From Larix kaempferi (taxonomy: Eukaryota; Streptophyta; Pinopsida; Pinales; Pinaceae), in NCBI GenBank assembly GCA_027924585.1, contig BSBM01000047.1:25302501-25366500 (forward strand): a DNA stretch of 64,000 nt. The letters are read 5' to 3'. Shown here in pieces: positions 12,322 through 23,891 of this stretch (positions are counted from its first letter, which is position 1; the number at the start of each line of letters is the position of its first letter). The notes under the pieces are model-generated. The model worked only from the letters and a program-made list of their open reading frames with translations. It was not told the DNA's origin and made no database searches. Both the position numbers and the translations under genes were made by a program.

Positions 12322-12702
12322 TCTGTGGGATTGACTTAGGTGATGTTTTTTTTCCTCAATGGTGAAAGGTTAGTGCCATGTGAGAGTGATGGTGAAAATA
12401 GACACAATTGAACAAGTGCAAAAATATGCCAACCACAATAGATGCAATATGGTGAAATAAGTGAGTGATATGTGCAATGTTGGTTTAGTGTAAGAGTCCC
12501 CACATGTAGCTTCTTTTTAATTACGATTTATTGAACTTATGTTTAAAAAGAAAATAAGTGTAAATTCCCTAAAAGACATAGCATCCTTCCTCTCAAATGT
12601 AACTAGGCCTTTCAAAAGCACAATTGATGGTGACAATGGGATCCACACACCAATTGACTAGTGAAGGTAACAAAGAGCCAGTTCTACCAGGGATGGAGCC
12701 AA
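12322..12702 (-). other. Leader between 5' LTR and gag of element 1
   Basis: About 380 bp with no reading frame of note. A primer-binding site is expected at the right end, next to the LTR. The minus-strand sequence there (TGGCTCCATCCCTGG at about 12687-12701) starts with the required TGG, but I could not assign it to a tRNA with confidence. Confidence 0.35.
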
Positions 12703-13933
12703 TGTTCCAATAAAGAAGACTTGGAAACACTTCCCAGCGGCAATAGTTGACTTCAGGAGTCAATTGCACTCACAATTTCTCCTTGGTGATGTCCTAAGTT
12801 TTCCACTAAGATACCTTGTGTTAAGAGTGGATAAGTGGTTTTTCTTGGGCGGTATAGTGTCGCCTCCACAAAAAGATGAGAGGATCTTTGGAGAGGGAAG
12901 GGAAAATATATCTCAATTTTGACCTCCTTAGGCATGATGCACTTCTTATCTGGGCTTTCTTTTAACACTTGTTGATAACAAGATTTTAATAGTACCCTAT
13001 AAGTCAACAATGCTATGTCTCAAACACCTAATGAAACTAGATTGGTGAGCATTAATGGATTCCTATCCCAATCAATCATACCTATCTAAAATGTTGTTTT
13101 GTGACGTCCTCTGAAGGATTTTATTTGGTTGGTAAATTTACAAAGTTGATTTTAAGGTTCTAGATTCACTTAATGAGTGTAAGGGAGGTATTTCACACAT
13201 CCCTTCCTTTCTGATTCACCAAGCTCACAAGAAGTGCGAGGTGAAGAGCATACTTGGAATGAAAAATATTTTAGGTCCCTTAGTGCGTGCTAGTGATACA
13301 AACACATGTGAAGTAAACAAATTGATTGTTTCAAATTAACTAGAAGAGTGTAAAGTAAATGCAAATGGATATTTTAACTTTTAACTCTAAAATATGCTAA
13401 TGGTGCTTTGCAAAAACAAAGTGCTAAGGAATTAAAAGTGTGCAATGGAGTTATTTCACACTTCTCACCCTTTTCTGATTCACCAAGCTCACAAGAAGCG
13501 CGAGGTGAAGAGCATACTTGGGGATACAAGAGTATTTAGGTCCTTGCTTGTGTGCAAAAAGTGGATTCTACACTACTTTAGCCTAAAAACATGCCAAGTA
13601 AACAAAGAACATGAGATGTCTTGAATACTAATGACAACAATGAGGCTCATTGAAAGCCTCAAGGTTGGTTACCTAAGTAGATTTCGAGAGATATGGACTC
13701 TTTACTTCATAATCTTAGTCTAAGTGGGATAATTAATATAGAAAACTGTAACTATTGCAAGTTAATTAGTTCTAGTTTATTAGAGAGCATCCATTGGGGC
13801 TACAAAATTGTGAAAAACTGATAAAAAACAAAGAAAATAAGTAGTTGCGTGGAAAAAGCAAAGACATGTGTGCAATAGCATGGAGAAAACACTCACTGGT
13901 GCATAGTAGCACGATTACAATGCGAAAAGGTCT
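12703..13933 (-). repeat. Probable 5' LTR of element 1, inner part, split by element 2
   Basis: It begins with TG directly outside the presumed primer site. A block of about 100 bp is repeated within it (about 13183-13280 and 13446-13545, sharing 'tctgattcaccaagctcaca'), 264 bp apart. It ends at the GGTCT where element 2 starts (13929-13933), and the matching GGTCT lies at 31531. Sequence after 31535 probably continues the LTR, including a minus-strand TATA box near 32314. No second copy was found to the left of 6.7 kb, so the assignment as an LTR rests on position and structure. Confidence 0.5.
13929..13933. other. Target-site duplication GGTCT, left
   Basis: These five bases precede the LTR start TGTTGTGCAGG at 13934. 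The same five bases follow the end of the other LTR at 31531-31535. A 5-bp duplication is normal for Ty3/gypsy integration. Confidence 0.85.
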
Positions 13934-14648
13934 TGTTGTGCAGGAATATACCCTATAGTGGGGGAGATGACACTACCAACTTACATGGGGTGACATGTAA
14001 ATAAATTATGCTTTGCACTAATTACTATGAATGAAACGAGATTAGGATTCCGAAAATAACCTTTTTAACGACGGTTGGTCCTAGCTATCGCCCAATCCTT
14101 CACAGTAATGTACCTGCAAAACAACTTAAACTTCCTCAGCGTATCTTGACTGTAATATATATAATGAAATTGAAAACAATTTAACATTAATCACAACAAG
14201 ACATTCAATAAAATAGACATTCCATTGGGGCGGGAAGGGTATTTCCACCTTTTATTGTCAAAGAAATGTAGTTAAATACAGATATACCTGATCTGTCCAG
14301 ACACTTCTGCAACCGAGTCTTGGGCTCCTGCTCCCCACAATGACTTAGAAAATCCTTCAGCATAATAGTATCTTATTCTTCATTGGCCACTCCCTCATGG
14401 CTTCCCCTTGTATTTATGGCACAAGGCTGGAAGTTAGATTCACGAGGCAGTTGAATTGGGAGGTTGGGGGAGTTACAAAACCAATCTCAACTAATCCCAA
14501 TTCATAATCTTAATATATTAGCTGAAGAATGTGAACTCGGCAATAACTCATCCAAGGTCAATCCATCTCTTCCATCCATAGTGTCCTTTTGTGTGATCGA
14601 CAGGGCAAAGTGATCATGGACGGAGAAGTGCAGATTTGACCTATAATA
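13934..14648 (-). repeat. 3' LTR of Ty3/gypsy element 2
   Basis: Direct repeat of 30609-31530, from TGTTGTGCAGGAATAT to GACCTATAATA (the last two bases are TA for CA). A TATA-like box (CATAAATAC on the minus strand, about 14410) is shared by both copies. This copy is about 205 bp shorter because it lacks a block present at about 31198-31402. A purine-rich minus-strand stretch (TTAGGGGGAATC, about 14649-14660) directly inside is a reasonable polypurine tract. Confidence 0.85.
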
Positions 14649-16900
14649 GATTCCCCCTAATGTGTGAGGTCAGAGGGAAATGATGGCCGAAATACATTAT
14701 AATTCCAAGTCAGAGGAGGAGCAAGAAACCATAGAACCAAGTCACAAAAGTACCTGAAAACAATGATCAAGGTCAGCGAGCAATTACAATCTTGACATCA
14801 TATAGATGTTCGGTGTGATACAACATGATATCCAATACATAACTGGGAGATGTATATATAGCATGGCCACTGAAATACAAGCGTGGATCCATGTCAAACA
14901 TAAGAGATCATAGCCATAACAACAAGCTAGATCTATGTCTCATGAAGAGCCAAAAATGAGTGTAGCTCAGTCTTGCACAACTTGGGTAATAACATAAACA
15001 TGGTGATGCTATCGGAGTCCCAAGGTCTTCATCCAAACAACCCAAGGTACAAACCCTAACCATGTGAATAAATGAGCTGAAGTCGAACATGGGGGGTATC
15101 GTTTGATTTTCGTTCATTGATGTATATCGTTAACAAACGCGAGGGATTCCATCAATAATGATAATGGGGCCCAAGGTACCTAGTACGTTCCAACAAGTGT
15201 GAATAAGTGGACTTGAAGTTGAACACTGGAGGAACCCGTCGAATAAGAGACATTAATGTATTCCCATTATTCAACAGCGAGGGAAACTACCACTGATGAC
15301 TGCAACCCCCAAGGTACTAACCGAAACTCTAAATTCATTCCCAGAGCATAATGAATTGAAGTCGATGGGAAGAAGTCCATTGGAAGGGAGGCCTTAATGC
15401 ATTCTCCATCATCCAACACGAGGAACACTCAAAAGTTTGAGCTGATTTGGAGTAGGACTGATACAAGATGAAACAAACTGACACTAGGATGGCCGACACA
15501 TGAGGTCAAGGTAACTGCAGAATGGTCGACACAGGCTGTATCCTTGAACAGTGAGCATGACACGAAAGTGATCTAGGAATATTTTAACATAAGGTGGATG
15601 TGATATAAACCTGCAATGTAGGAGACATTAGTATATTCTCCATATGATTGGAAGAATAACCAATCGAAGGAGTAAAAACTCTGAGATCGAGTTCACCCAA
15701 AGGTCAAAAACTAAAACGCAACTGAATGATGGACTCAAATAGGTGTTGTGTTCAAGGACATGACTAACTTAGCTACCTTTGAAACTGAAAAGATGTATGA
15801 TACCCTTCTCTTCCCTCATTCTTTTTATAAAAGAATATCCTTCTTGTTGTTTTAATGAGTCCAAGAAAGCAAACTGAATAGCCTTTCTTCATTTTTTGCA
15901 AAGTTCAAAGAAAAGATAGACGAATAATCCATAACACTGATCTCTGGATTTTAATATCGAGTTGAGATCTATTCTTGGTCGCTAGTGTTTTCAATTTTAA
16001 GGAGTCTGAAAAACTTAAACAATAACTCCATACACCTACTCGTGGATTTTAATATCGAGCCCGAGTTGGTTTGTGCTCGCCGGTGTGTTCCTGTTTATAG
16101 AGTCTGAAAAAATTAAACAATCCTCTATATACCTTCTCGTGGATTTCACATCGAGCCCGAGTAGGTAAATGCTCATTTGGTATTTTCATGTTTCGAGAGT
16201 CTGAAAACCCTAAAGAAGACTCCAAAAGGTCCCTTTTTCGTACAGTTAGTCTCCTCACCCAAAAAGGTGTAAAACAATGAGAGAAGAACTCTTCTAGCCA
16301 CAGATGACTAGAGTATTCTTTTTTCATAAAATAATCCGCAAAAGTCCGGAAAATGGTTAAACTTATACTTAAGCGAATGTTCCTTCAATTCCTTTACCGA
16401 GTCTAAAGAGAACAAGTATGCTCGACAATCTTGTTTCTTTTTGAAAAGTCAAACAAGAGCTTAAAAAAGACTTAAAACAACTTCAGGAATCATAAGTTCA
16501 TGACCTGCCAGATGACAGAATTCTAGACAACCAAATTAGTAATATATCGCAAACTCAAAAGAAATTTTCTCGATGACATGAAATACTGGGCAACACATAC
16601 CTAATCCGACATGTCAATGAAGAAGACACACCTTGACGGAAAAATATAGTGAAGTTCTGCCATATATGATTCACCTAATTCACCCAAACTCAAAAATATA
16701 TTAGCAAATTAAATGGTCATTAAAAAAAAAATTGATACTATACCACATTGAATAAATAATCTCAAATTATATAAATAAATAAATCTCAATTATATAAAAA
16801 CATCTCAATTCAAAACCCAATTATATAAATAATCTCAATTTAAAAACATAATTCACCATTTCAAGTTTTTAGGGCAAGGTGTGGACAAAAACCCTCAAAC
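14649..16900. repeat. Noncoding 3' region of element 2 with tandem repeats
   Basis: Between the 3' LTR and the PMD gene lie two degenerate tandem arrays and no gene. One has a period of about 130-138 bp, with 'cccaaggtac' recurring at 15041, 15170 and 15308. The other has three units of about 97 bp at 15930-16225, each with a variant of 'tggattttaatatcgag' and 'gagtctgaaaa'. Long noncoding arrays near the 3' LTR are common in Tat-lineage elements. The stretch 16680-16860 is AT-rich. Confidence 0.6.
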
Positions 16901-17242
16901 TTCCTTTGCTCGTTGCGATTAAACCAGGCTACCAAACCGACTTCCGCTTTCACCAAGTAAGTTATTTCATCCTTCGTTGTCATTTGCATGCAAATTTTTA
17001 AATTTTTTATGGTCAAAATCATTTTTTATTGATGTTTTAATAACGTTTATGCGCGAGCGCGACTGGTTTTGAAGGAAACTAGCGCTCTCGACAAAAGTGC
17101 GCTAGTATTCCTGAAACACAATAGCATTCAGGACGCTATTGTTTTAGATAGACAGTAGCGTTCACCGCAAGAAATAGGGCAAAAATTAAAAATGACCAAC
17201 GTTTACATGGTTGCTTGGTAGGATGGTGCTTGTATGGCGTGA
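16901..17242 (+). promoter_or_regulatory. Upstream region of PMD copy 2
   Basis: About 340 bp before the PMD coding similarity. It includes a possible untranslated exon with a donor-like CACCAA|GTAAGTT near 16955-16965 and a CG-rich patch (about 17048-17175) in which 'gcgct' and 'agcgc' motifs recur. No TATA box was identified with confidence. The promoter role is inferred only from position. Confidence 0.3.
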
Positions 17243-18480
17243 AAGGGAACATGAGGAGATGGATTGACATGCTTTGAATGATCCATTGACCTTACATGCA
17301 TTAAGAAGATGCGGCTCGTTAAAATTCTATTGAACGGTCAACATGCGGGCACAAATCCGACTACTCGAAAGGTTAGTGCAGTATTGGGATGCCAATGCAT
17401 TGGTGTTCAATCTCCAAGGGGAGATTTTGGAACTTACTATTGATGACATCTACTTCATCATGGGTCTCTCTCGAAGGGGAGATGTGGTGAATCTTAAAGG
17501 TATCTCTCGAAATGTGGGTGCCTTGTCCGTGCAAGACTATATCAACACCTACTACATGGCGGGTACTGAAAATACCGGTAGCCAAGTTCTTATTTCCACT
17601 ATTGCGAGCTTCCCATTAAAAGTCATCTTGAGTATTCTGAACCGGATGGGAGGAAGCGCAACACAACACTTGGCTTCAAGAAACTATATGCATGTGGGAA
17701 CTGAATTCTTGCGAGGGACAATGTATGACTGGTATTCTAGCTTACTGGCAAACATGAAACTTCAGCTTTCCGGGTGCAAGACCGGGAGGATGAATAACTT
17801 TGGTTACAGGAGTATACTTTGTACCTTTTTCTTTGAAAGGGTACCTGCATTGAGTCTGGGGATGGCCTTGCACCCCACTCAACCCTCATGAGCCTATTAT
17901 GTCTCGTTGGGGAGAAATCTTCCTACTCAAGGGTGGTGGCGAGAGAAACTTTTGCTATCATGAGGATGATTTCTGGACGTGGTGGGATCGACAAGTACCA
18001 GCTCTTGAGCAGTTACCTTATGCGGGTATAGACTTCCGCAATGATCCTGAGCTAGCTCTTCCTCCAGGCGCAGCCTGGGGAGAGATAGGTAAGTTTGTTT
18101 TTGAAAAATTATTTAATTTTTCCATTTTATATATATGATTTTTAAATGAGTTTGAAATATTGAACAACTTGTCTTCTGTAGATGTGGGGCCCGTGCGTCC
18201 TGAGGGACACCCTCGTACATTCGTACAACCAGTTGTTGTAGGGGAAGCCGATGCCATGTTGGAAAACATAGAGGGGAAGATGAGTCGATTGACTCCTAAC
18301 ATTCCGACATAAAAGATCGAGCGTATGTCGCTCGATATGCAGGAGTTGTGGGCATGCCCCCATCATGGATTTGGCTACTGAGGAAAGTAGATAAGGTAGT
18401 CATCTGCTACAAAGAGGCTGTGGCAGAGATGGCAAAGACAGATGAGGCCCCTCCTTCTCCATAGGAGAAGTAAATATATA
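17243..18480 (+). pseudogene. Plant mobile domain (PMD) gene, copy 2
   Basis: The longest open stretch is 17343-17891 (182 codons): LVQYWDANALVFNLQGEILEL, then the family motif LTIDDIYFIMGLSRRGD, then GTEFLRGTMYDWYSSLLANMK and FFERVPALSLGMALHP. After a stop (TGA at 17889) the same frame continues at 17899 with SRWGEIFLLKGGG, WTWWDRQVPALEQLPYAGID and FRNDPELALPPGAAWGEI. A 93-bp GT-AG intron (18089-18181) joins in phase to DVGPVRPEGHPRTFVQP. One more stop (TGA near 17333) interrupts the N-terminal part, where copy 1 has FRDAGLLEIF. PMD proteins such as MAIN act in the nucleus in genome stability and transposon silencing, and many copies ride on transposons. Here the gene is antisense to its carrier. 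Confidence 0.7.
18089..18181 (+). other. Intron of PMD copy 2
   Basis: The donor is GAGATAG|GTAAGT and the acceptor TCTTCTGTAG|ATGTGGG. Removing it joins ATA-G to AT-GTG, giving I-D-V-G in frame, the same junction as in copy 1. The intron would not be recognised in the element's own genomic RNA because that RNA is transcribed from the other strand. Confidence 0.75.
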
Positions 18481-18651
18481 TGTATATTTTTTAGGCTGTT
18501 GATCCCTTTTTGTATTATGATATGACACTGTGATAGACTTATGACTCAAACTCATGTAGTTTTTGATACGGCTTATATATACAGTATCGGCTTTATTTAC
18601 CTGTGTGTACTTATCTTGTGTGTGAAATGCTTATTATGGATGTGTGTGATG

Positions 18652-19062
18652 TAGATGCCAATCTAAAACGTAATTTGCATATGAATCAGGTAGTGCATTT
18701 AAATTCCTTGGAATGTGTTGATGTGTAATATAAACAAATTGTCTCTCAAGTAACCTAACTCGCAAGAACTGACGTAGCAAAACAGGATCTCTAACTTGAT
18801 ATTCACCCATTAACTAAAACACAACTAGCTGCGAGTCGAGTCTTACCTCCAGATGTGAAATTCCCTGAGAAAGAGCATCTCAGAGTAACTCTATGACCGC
18901 ACTGTATTCAGCCACATTGTTCACTGTGGGACCTAAACAAGCCCCTCCCAAAGAGACCAGTTGACCAGTCGGTGAGTAAATAACCCAAGCAGTTTCAGCC
19001 AACTGATGGGTGTGGCGACTAGCGCCATCAACAAATCCTAAAAAGTGTTCAGTCGACATCTG
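18652..19062 (-). pseudogene. Extra RNase H domain downstream of integrase, element 2
   Basis: It starts at ATG 19059, right after TTTGTGTTTCAG, which looks like a splice acceptor. The sequence runs MSTEHFLGFVDGASRHTHQL (catalytic Asp in FVDGAS), NNVAEYSAVIELL (catalytic Glu), then VRLDSQLVV (catalytic Asp), REFLRV-like helices and a C-terminal block with HIPRNLNALPDSYANYVLDW. Two or more stops interrupt it (near 18880 and in the Q-L-V-V region). Tat-lineage elements are known to hold a second RNase H besides the one fused to RT. Here the domain lies 3' of integrase as a separate reading frame, as the surviving order in copy 1 also suggests. Confidence 0.7.
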
Positions 19063-19159
19063 AAACACAAAGCAATAGACACATAAGATGTAATGACAAC
19101 TATAAGCAGAGCTAACTCTACAAAATGTACAACTATAATACATGAAAAAGCACAGAGGC

Positions 19160-19968
19160 CTAAGCGTAGTACTTCTTCAAGTAGAGCTCATTTATAGGCT
19201 CTGGCAACTTATTACCCTCATAATCCGTTAACTCGTAAGCACCCTTCTTCAGAACCTTAGAGACTATGTAAGGACCGAGCCACATTGACTTAAATTTGCC
19301 AGCTCCTAAGGGTTCCTTGTCCTGATCATAAAGCAAAACAAGGTCTCCTTCGAGAAAAACCCTAGGTTTAACCGACTTATCGTATTGACCATTAACTCGA
19401 TTCTTATGTGCTTCATTTTCTATGAGCGCATCACAACGCTGCTCATCAAGATGTTCTAGGTGCAGCAAACGTTCTTCTAAGACTGAAGTGTCAGGGAGTA
19501 GTTGGAAATCCAACTTCAATGAAGGGATTTCACATTCAACTGGGATAATTGCTTCTATCCCATGAACAAGCTGAAAGGGAGAGAACCCGGTGGCAGTCTT
19601 GACATTAGCTCGGTATGCCCAAAGAGCTGGATACATCATGATGTGCCAATTAGTTCGAATGGCATTAACGGTCCTTTGTAGGATGGTCTTCAAATCTTTG
19701 ATAACCGCTTCGACCTGACCATTCGCTTGTGGATAAAACGAAGACGAATGTTCCTGCCAAAAACCTAGCATGGTGTATAAGTCGGTCATCATGCTATTCT
19801 GAAAGTGTCGACCATGATCTGTAACGATCTCTTTGGGTACACCAAACCTAGCAATGATCTGGTTGAATACGAAATAAGCAGTCGTTTCCCCATCTGCTTT
19901 GACAGTAGGCATTGCCTCAGCCCACTTGGTGAAGTAGTCGATGACAACAATGGTGTGATGATGACTTT
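19160..19968 (-). pseudogene. Ty3/gypsy integrase, element 2 (N-terminus missing)
   Basis: The frame runs from the block TIVVIDYFTKWAEAMPT (first catalytic Asp) through VTDHGRHF (second Asp) to PQANGQVEA (Glu), with exactly 35 residues between the second Asp and the Glu (D-D-35-E). Downstream are WAYRANVKTATGFSPFQLV, GDLVLLYD and a C-terminal FKSMWLGPYIVSKVLKKGAYEL module ending ELYLKKYYA. The catalytic core and C-terminal domain are intact over 250 codons. The HHCC zinc-binding domain is absent because the nested plus-strand element begins at about 19967. Integrase inserts the element's cDNA in the nucleus. Confidence 0.85.
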
Positions 19969-21349
19969 AACATCCCCAGTTTGACCCATGGCATTAAAAA
20001 ATGTAAATGATGTAATATTGTTATAAAATCATGGCGAGAATCTCAAGGCCAATGCCCCGCCATCGATTTATTGATGCATATGGTTCGCGTGCTAACCAGA
20101 CACGGTGGAATTGTGAATATCATGTAAATATGCATTTTAATAAAATACCCACAACTAGCTATGCAATGCAACAAGAGATGGGGGCATGATTTTACAAGGA
20201 ATTGGGAGGGAAACATTAAAACCCTTGGAGCCAATCAAGTCAAGCCAAGTGTCAATGAGATAACCCATCAAACCCTCAACTACCCATGTTGACTTTTGTA
20301 TCCAATCATTGATTTCTCCCAAGAGTTGGTTGAGGTAGTTAATGCCTTGGGGAATGAGAGGTATGGCTATCCAAATTCGAGTATGGGCAAGCCACCCTTC
20401 ATGGAAAAACGTGTTTTGCTTCTTGGGCAAGAAAAGAGCCATGAATTACTCCCTAAGCCATTATCCATCAACCATTTGGTCTCTCTCACGAGTTATGGGT
20501 TTGTTGGGTGTTTTTCCCCATCGAACTTAGGTGTTTTCCTTCATTCTTAGCTGGGAGAAGGGTGTTTTTGTGTTTTATACCAGTGGGGAAGAAGGGGAAT
20601 CGAACTGGGTTTCCATAGAGATCGTTTGGCTGCTGAATGCTCAGTTAGTTGGGGAAGAAATCGTTTTCCTCCCTGTGATTGTTTTTCCCCATCCCATAAT
20701 CCATTTTTGGCTAGAAACGAATTGGGGAAAACCCATGACCATCTTGTTGTAAATCCCATTGTTAAATGTGTATCCCTGCCCAATGATTGTGCTTGCTGTG
20801 TGAGAAAAGAGTATGTTGGAGTATGGGTTATGGTTCTCCATTGTCTTGGCTTGAGCTTGAGTGCAAGCATCTAGGGTTCTGATGTAGCCTGATAAACCCA
20901 GCTATGGATTGGCTTGGCTCAAATGAAATGCTTAATTGGCTGTGTATGAGCTAAATGTCCCATTTTCCTTGTAAGAATCATGCCCAGCTCGGGGGTGGCC
21001 TTTGGACGGGCTGAGTATATGACGTTGAAGAGCCTACGATTGGGTGGAACGTTGCAGCGACATAGCTAGTTGTTTGGGACAATTGCACAATGAAGATAAG
21101 TGTTTTCCTGTCTATGTATTTACTTCTGCAATGTATAATTTAATGACTGTTATCGATATGATTGAATGCATATGAATATATGTGTGTGGATGAGTTTATT
21201 TCCGCTGTGCATGTTTGCTTGATTTCCATCTACACACATCTGTTTTATTCCTATAATTCTAATGAGTGGGCTGAAATTATGAAAAGCCCCATAGAATGGC
21301 ATCATGTTCCCTCCCTTGCATTGGGTCCAAGGGTGGGTACATTACAAAA

Positions 21350-21361
21350 TGGTATCAGAGC
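21350..21361 (+). other. Primer-binding site TGGTATCAGAGC
   Basis: Exact match to the common plant retroelement primer site complementary to the 3' end of initiator tRNA-Met, three bases after a CA that would end the 5' LTR. It sets the orientation of the nested element as plus. Confidence 0.85.
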
Positions 21362-21529
21362 TACTGGTTGCAGCATTGGGCCTTCATGGGATACCTATCA
21401 CAACTGGCAGAGGTAAGTATGCTTCCTGCTCAGCAGTAATCATTAAGAAAATTTCAGAAAAAAATTTAAAATTTGAAATTTTTCTAAGTGTTTTTGAGTT
21501 TTTATGCTAAGTTGGTTTCGGCGCAAGAT

Positions 21530-22010
21530 TTCCAAGTTCCGCCAAAACGGTCGGCTCAAGTTAGCGAGTTGGGTCGAAGCAGTCGGCAGAAAATTAACAA
21601 AGTTCGCCGAAAAAGATGGACAAATTTCTGCGAAACTCGCCGAGTGGAGCTGAAACGGTGGCAGAACTCGACGAGTTTCGCCGACGAAGTTGCGGAAGTG
21701 CCCGGGGAAAGGAAGAAAAATTTCAAAATTTTTCTAAGTGTTTTCGTCGGTCGAACTCGGTGAGTCGTTCCGAAATGGCGGAAGAACTCGACGAGTTGGC
21801 TCGAAATTGCGGAAGAACTCAGCAAGTTGACCCGCAATGACAGAAGAACTCGGCAAGTTGGTCCGAAATGGCGGAAGATTTTTCTAAGTGTTTTCTGCGG
21901 CAAAACTCGGCGAATTGGCCCGAAACCATGGTAGAACTTGGCGAGTTGGCCCGAAATAGGTTGGAAGAACTCGGTGAGTTGCTCCGAAACAGGGAATTTC
22001 AACCGTTTTC
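21530..22010 (+). repeat. Minisatellite of about 30-35 bp
   Basis: Degenerate copies of a unit resembling 'gaactcggcgagttggcccg' followed by 'aaatggcgga' recur through this stretch (for example around 21780, 21845, 21905, 21945 and 21970). Open frames on both strands here are by-products of the repeat. It lies in the leader of the nested element. Confidence 0.7.
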
Positions 22011-22049
22011 CAGGGAGATTTTTTAGGTGCCGAAAGTTGAAAAATGCCA

Positions 22050-22091
22050 CAAGGGGGCAAGCCCCCTTGACCCCCGTCTTCCCCCGAAGAC
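22050..22091. other. Two adjacent perfect hairpins
   Basis: The first is CAAGGGGGC-AA-GCCCCCTTG (22050-22069, 9-bp arms). The second is GTCTTC-CCCC-GAAGAC (22076-22091, 6-bp arms). They sit about 690 bp after the primer-binding site, directly after the minisatellite, in the leader of the nested LTR element. A packaging, dimerisation or translation role is possible but not shown. Confidence 0.6.
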
Positions 22092-22099
22092 AGTCGTTG

Positions 22100-23840
22100 A
22101 AAGTGTGAAATGCATTCTCTATGCTTGGGATGAGAAGTAGGAATTGCATAAAAGGTTGTGGAAGCCTTATTAACAGTAATTGGCTGTAATTTGCATTGTA
22201 GAAGAGCAATGGGAGCAACACGAAAATGTTGATAAGAGAGAAATTCCTCACCTTAAACTATTTATGTTATAGCATAAAAATTTCATATTTGGAAAATATC
22301 AAGAATGAATAATTACATGTATGTATATGTTGAATTGCTAATTCATGAGAAGATCATAGCTAATGATTGCTTGTATGCTTGGTAGGAAAGCCAAGAAAAG
22401 GATTAGCCATGATTTAGAGGAGGAATTCCATGTCATAATGAGGATTTGGAAAGGGAGCATTCCTTAACTCCTCTCTTGCCATTGTATTTATATTTCCCAA
22501 GTTTTATATACTGGAAATTATAGCATAGGGATGCTAGAAATGCAAGAGAATAAAAGAGATAATGCATATGAATTAGTAGGCATGATTAAAGAGTCATTGC
22601 ATACTGCATGTGAATTGCTTATGCATGAACATGATGTTGCATACGGATAAAGGTAGTGAAAGTTAGACATGCAATAGCCCATCAATGGTATTGCCTATGG
22701 TTGATCACCAATAATGTTGTTGATAATGGTTGTACGAATCAAACCATAGAAGCATGATTGAAAATGCAAGAGGATAGATAGATGAAGTAAATATGTACTA
22801 GCTGGAATATTAACAGACATTGGATAGTGCATGTGAAGATGCTTGTGCATGTATATGATATTGCATATTGGTAAAATCATGGTGAGGTTTTACATATGCA
22901 ATGAGCCACTTAAGATCATTATGGTGGTTTCTAATAATTATTCATGTTCGCATTGGTTGTAGAACCAAAGATAACCGAAGCATGGCTGAAGATGTGGGTG
23001 ATGATTGTTGCATATGACCAACAACCTTATGAGGAAAGGATGGTGCAACAAATATGTGATCATGAGGTTGGAAAAAGGACTGTGTAGCCTTGGTAAGAGG
23101 CCAATTGATCAGGTAACATCAAGTGACGTTAATGACAGCCATGCAGGTGATGGTTATTTGTGCTTAAATTGCATGAATGTTGAAAGAGGATTTGGTGAGA
23201 TCCCTTCAACTATGTTTAAACTATGTTGATTTGGTTTGCATGTGGTATTGAGTGCCTGAATGTGAATGTCAACCTATCGAGTATGGTCAGGTGTGGGTAA
23301 GTGAAGGCAAGGATCCTTACACCCTATGGTTTCTTAGAAACCTCAATGCATTCATATGAAATTATATCATACCATTTGTGTATGTTGGTGGTGAGTTTAA
23401 CAACCAAAGCTAGTGATGACTTATGGTCCTGCTGTAGTGTATGCCATATGATATAGGCATGGTTAGGCCATAATATGTTGGAATGCCTAGTATTCATGGA
23501 TTAATGCAAGGTTGTATTGAGGGGTTATGCATTGAGTGAATGCACATTAAAAGATTATGTAAATGTTGTGAATGTGCATGCATATGTGTGGGTGCACATG
23601 TTGAGATGCATTGTGTGAATGCATGGGTGTGACATATAGATGTTTCAATGCAGTTAGATAATAGATGAAATGGTGGACTATTTTTAATACTGAGACCATT
23701 TCATGAGCTGTTATGAATGCAGGAGAAAGACTGCATGAAGAAGGTAGACATGTGATGGGCTACCAGAGCACTCTGTTGGAAGGACAAAGTTACATGGAAT
23801 ATGAAGTAATGAGTATCTTGCAATTTTATTATGATGATGA
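22100..23840. repeat. Noncoding interior with long tandem repeats
   Basis: Two units of about 225 bp (about 22538-22760 and 22761-22990) share 'aaatgcaaga', 'gcatgtga', 'catgcaat' or 'atgcaatgagcc' and 'accatagaagcatg' or 'accgaagcatggctga' blocks. The rest is AT-rich with many 'gcatgtg' and 'tgcat' motifs. No gene is seen. Confidence 0.5.

Positions 23841-23889
<49 letters not shown>
23841..23889. repeat. (TA)n microsatellite
   Basis: About 24 uninterrupted TA units. The short Tyr/Ile reading frames through it are artefacts of the repeat. Confidence 0.9.

Positions 23890-23891
<2 letters not shown>

Noticed and set aside
12687-12701. A specific tRNA assignment for the primer site of element 1
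   Set aside because: It begins TGG as required, but I could not match it to a tRNA 3' end with confidence.
20155-20874. Overlapping frames on both strands in the nested LTR
   Set aside because: They lie inside an LTR, are short, and have no recognisable motif.
21556-22251. A 231-codon minus-strand frame
   Set aside because: Its length comes from the minisatellite, which happens to stay open. The residues repeat with the DNA unit.
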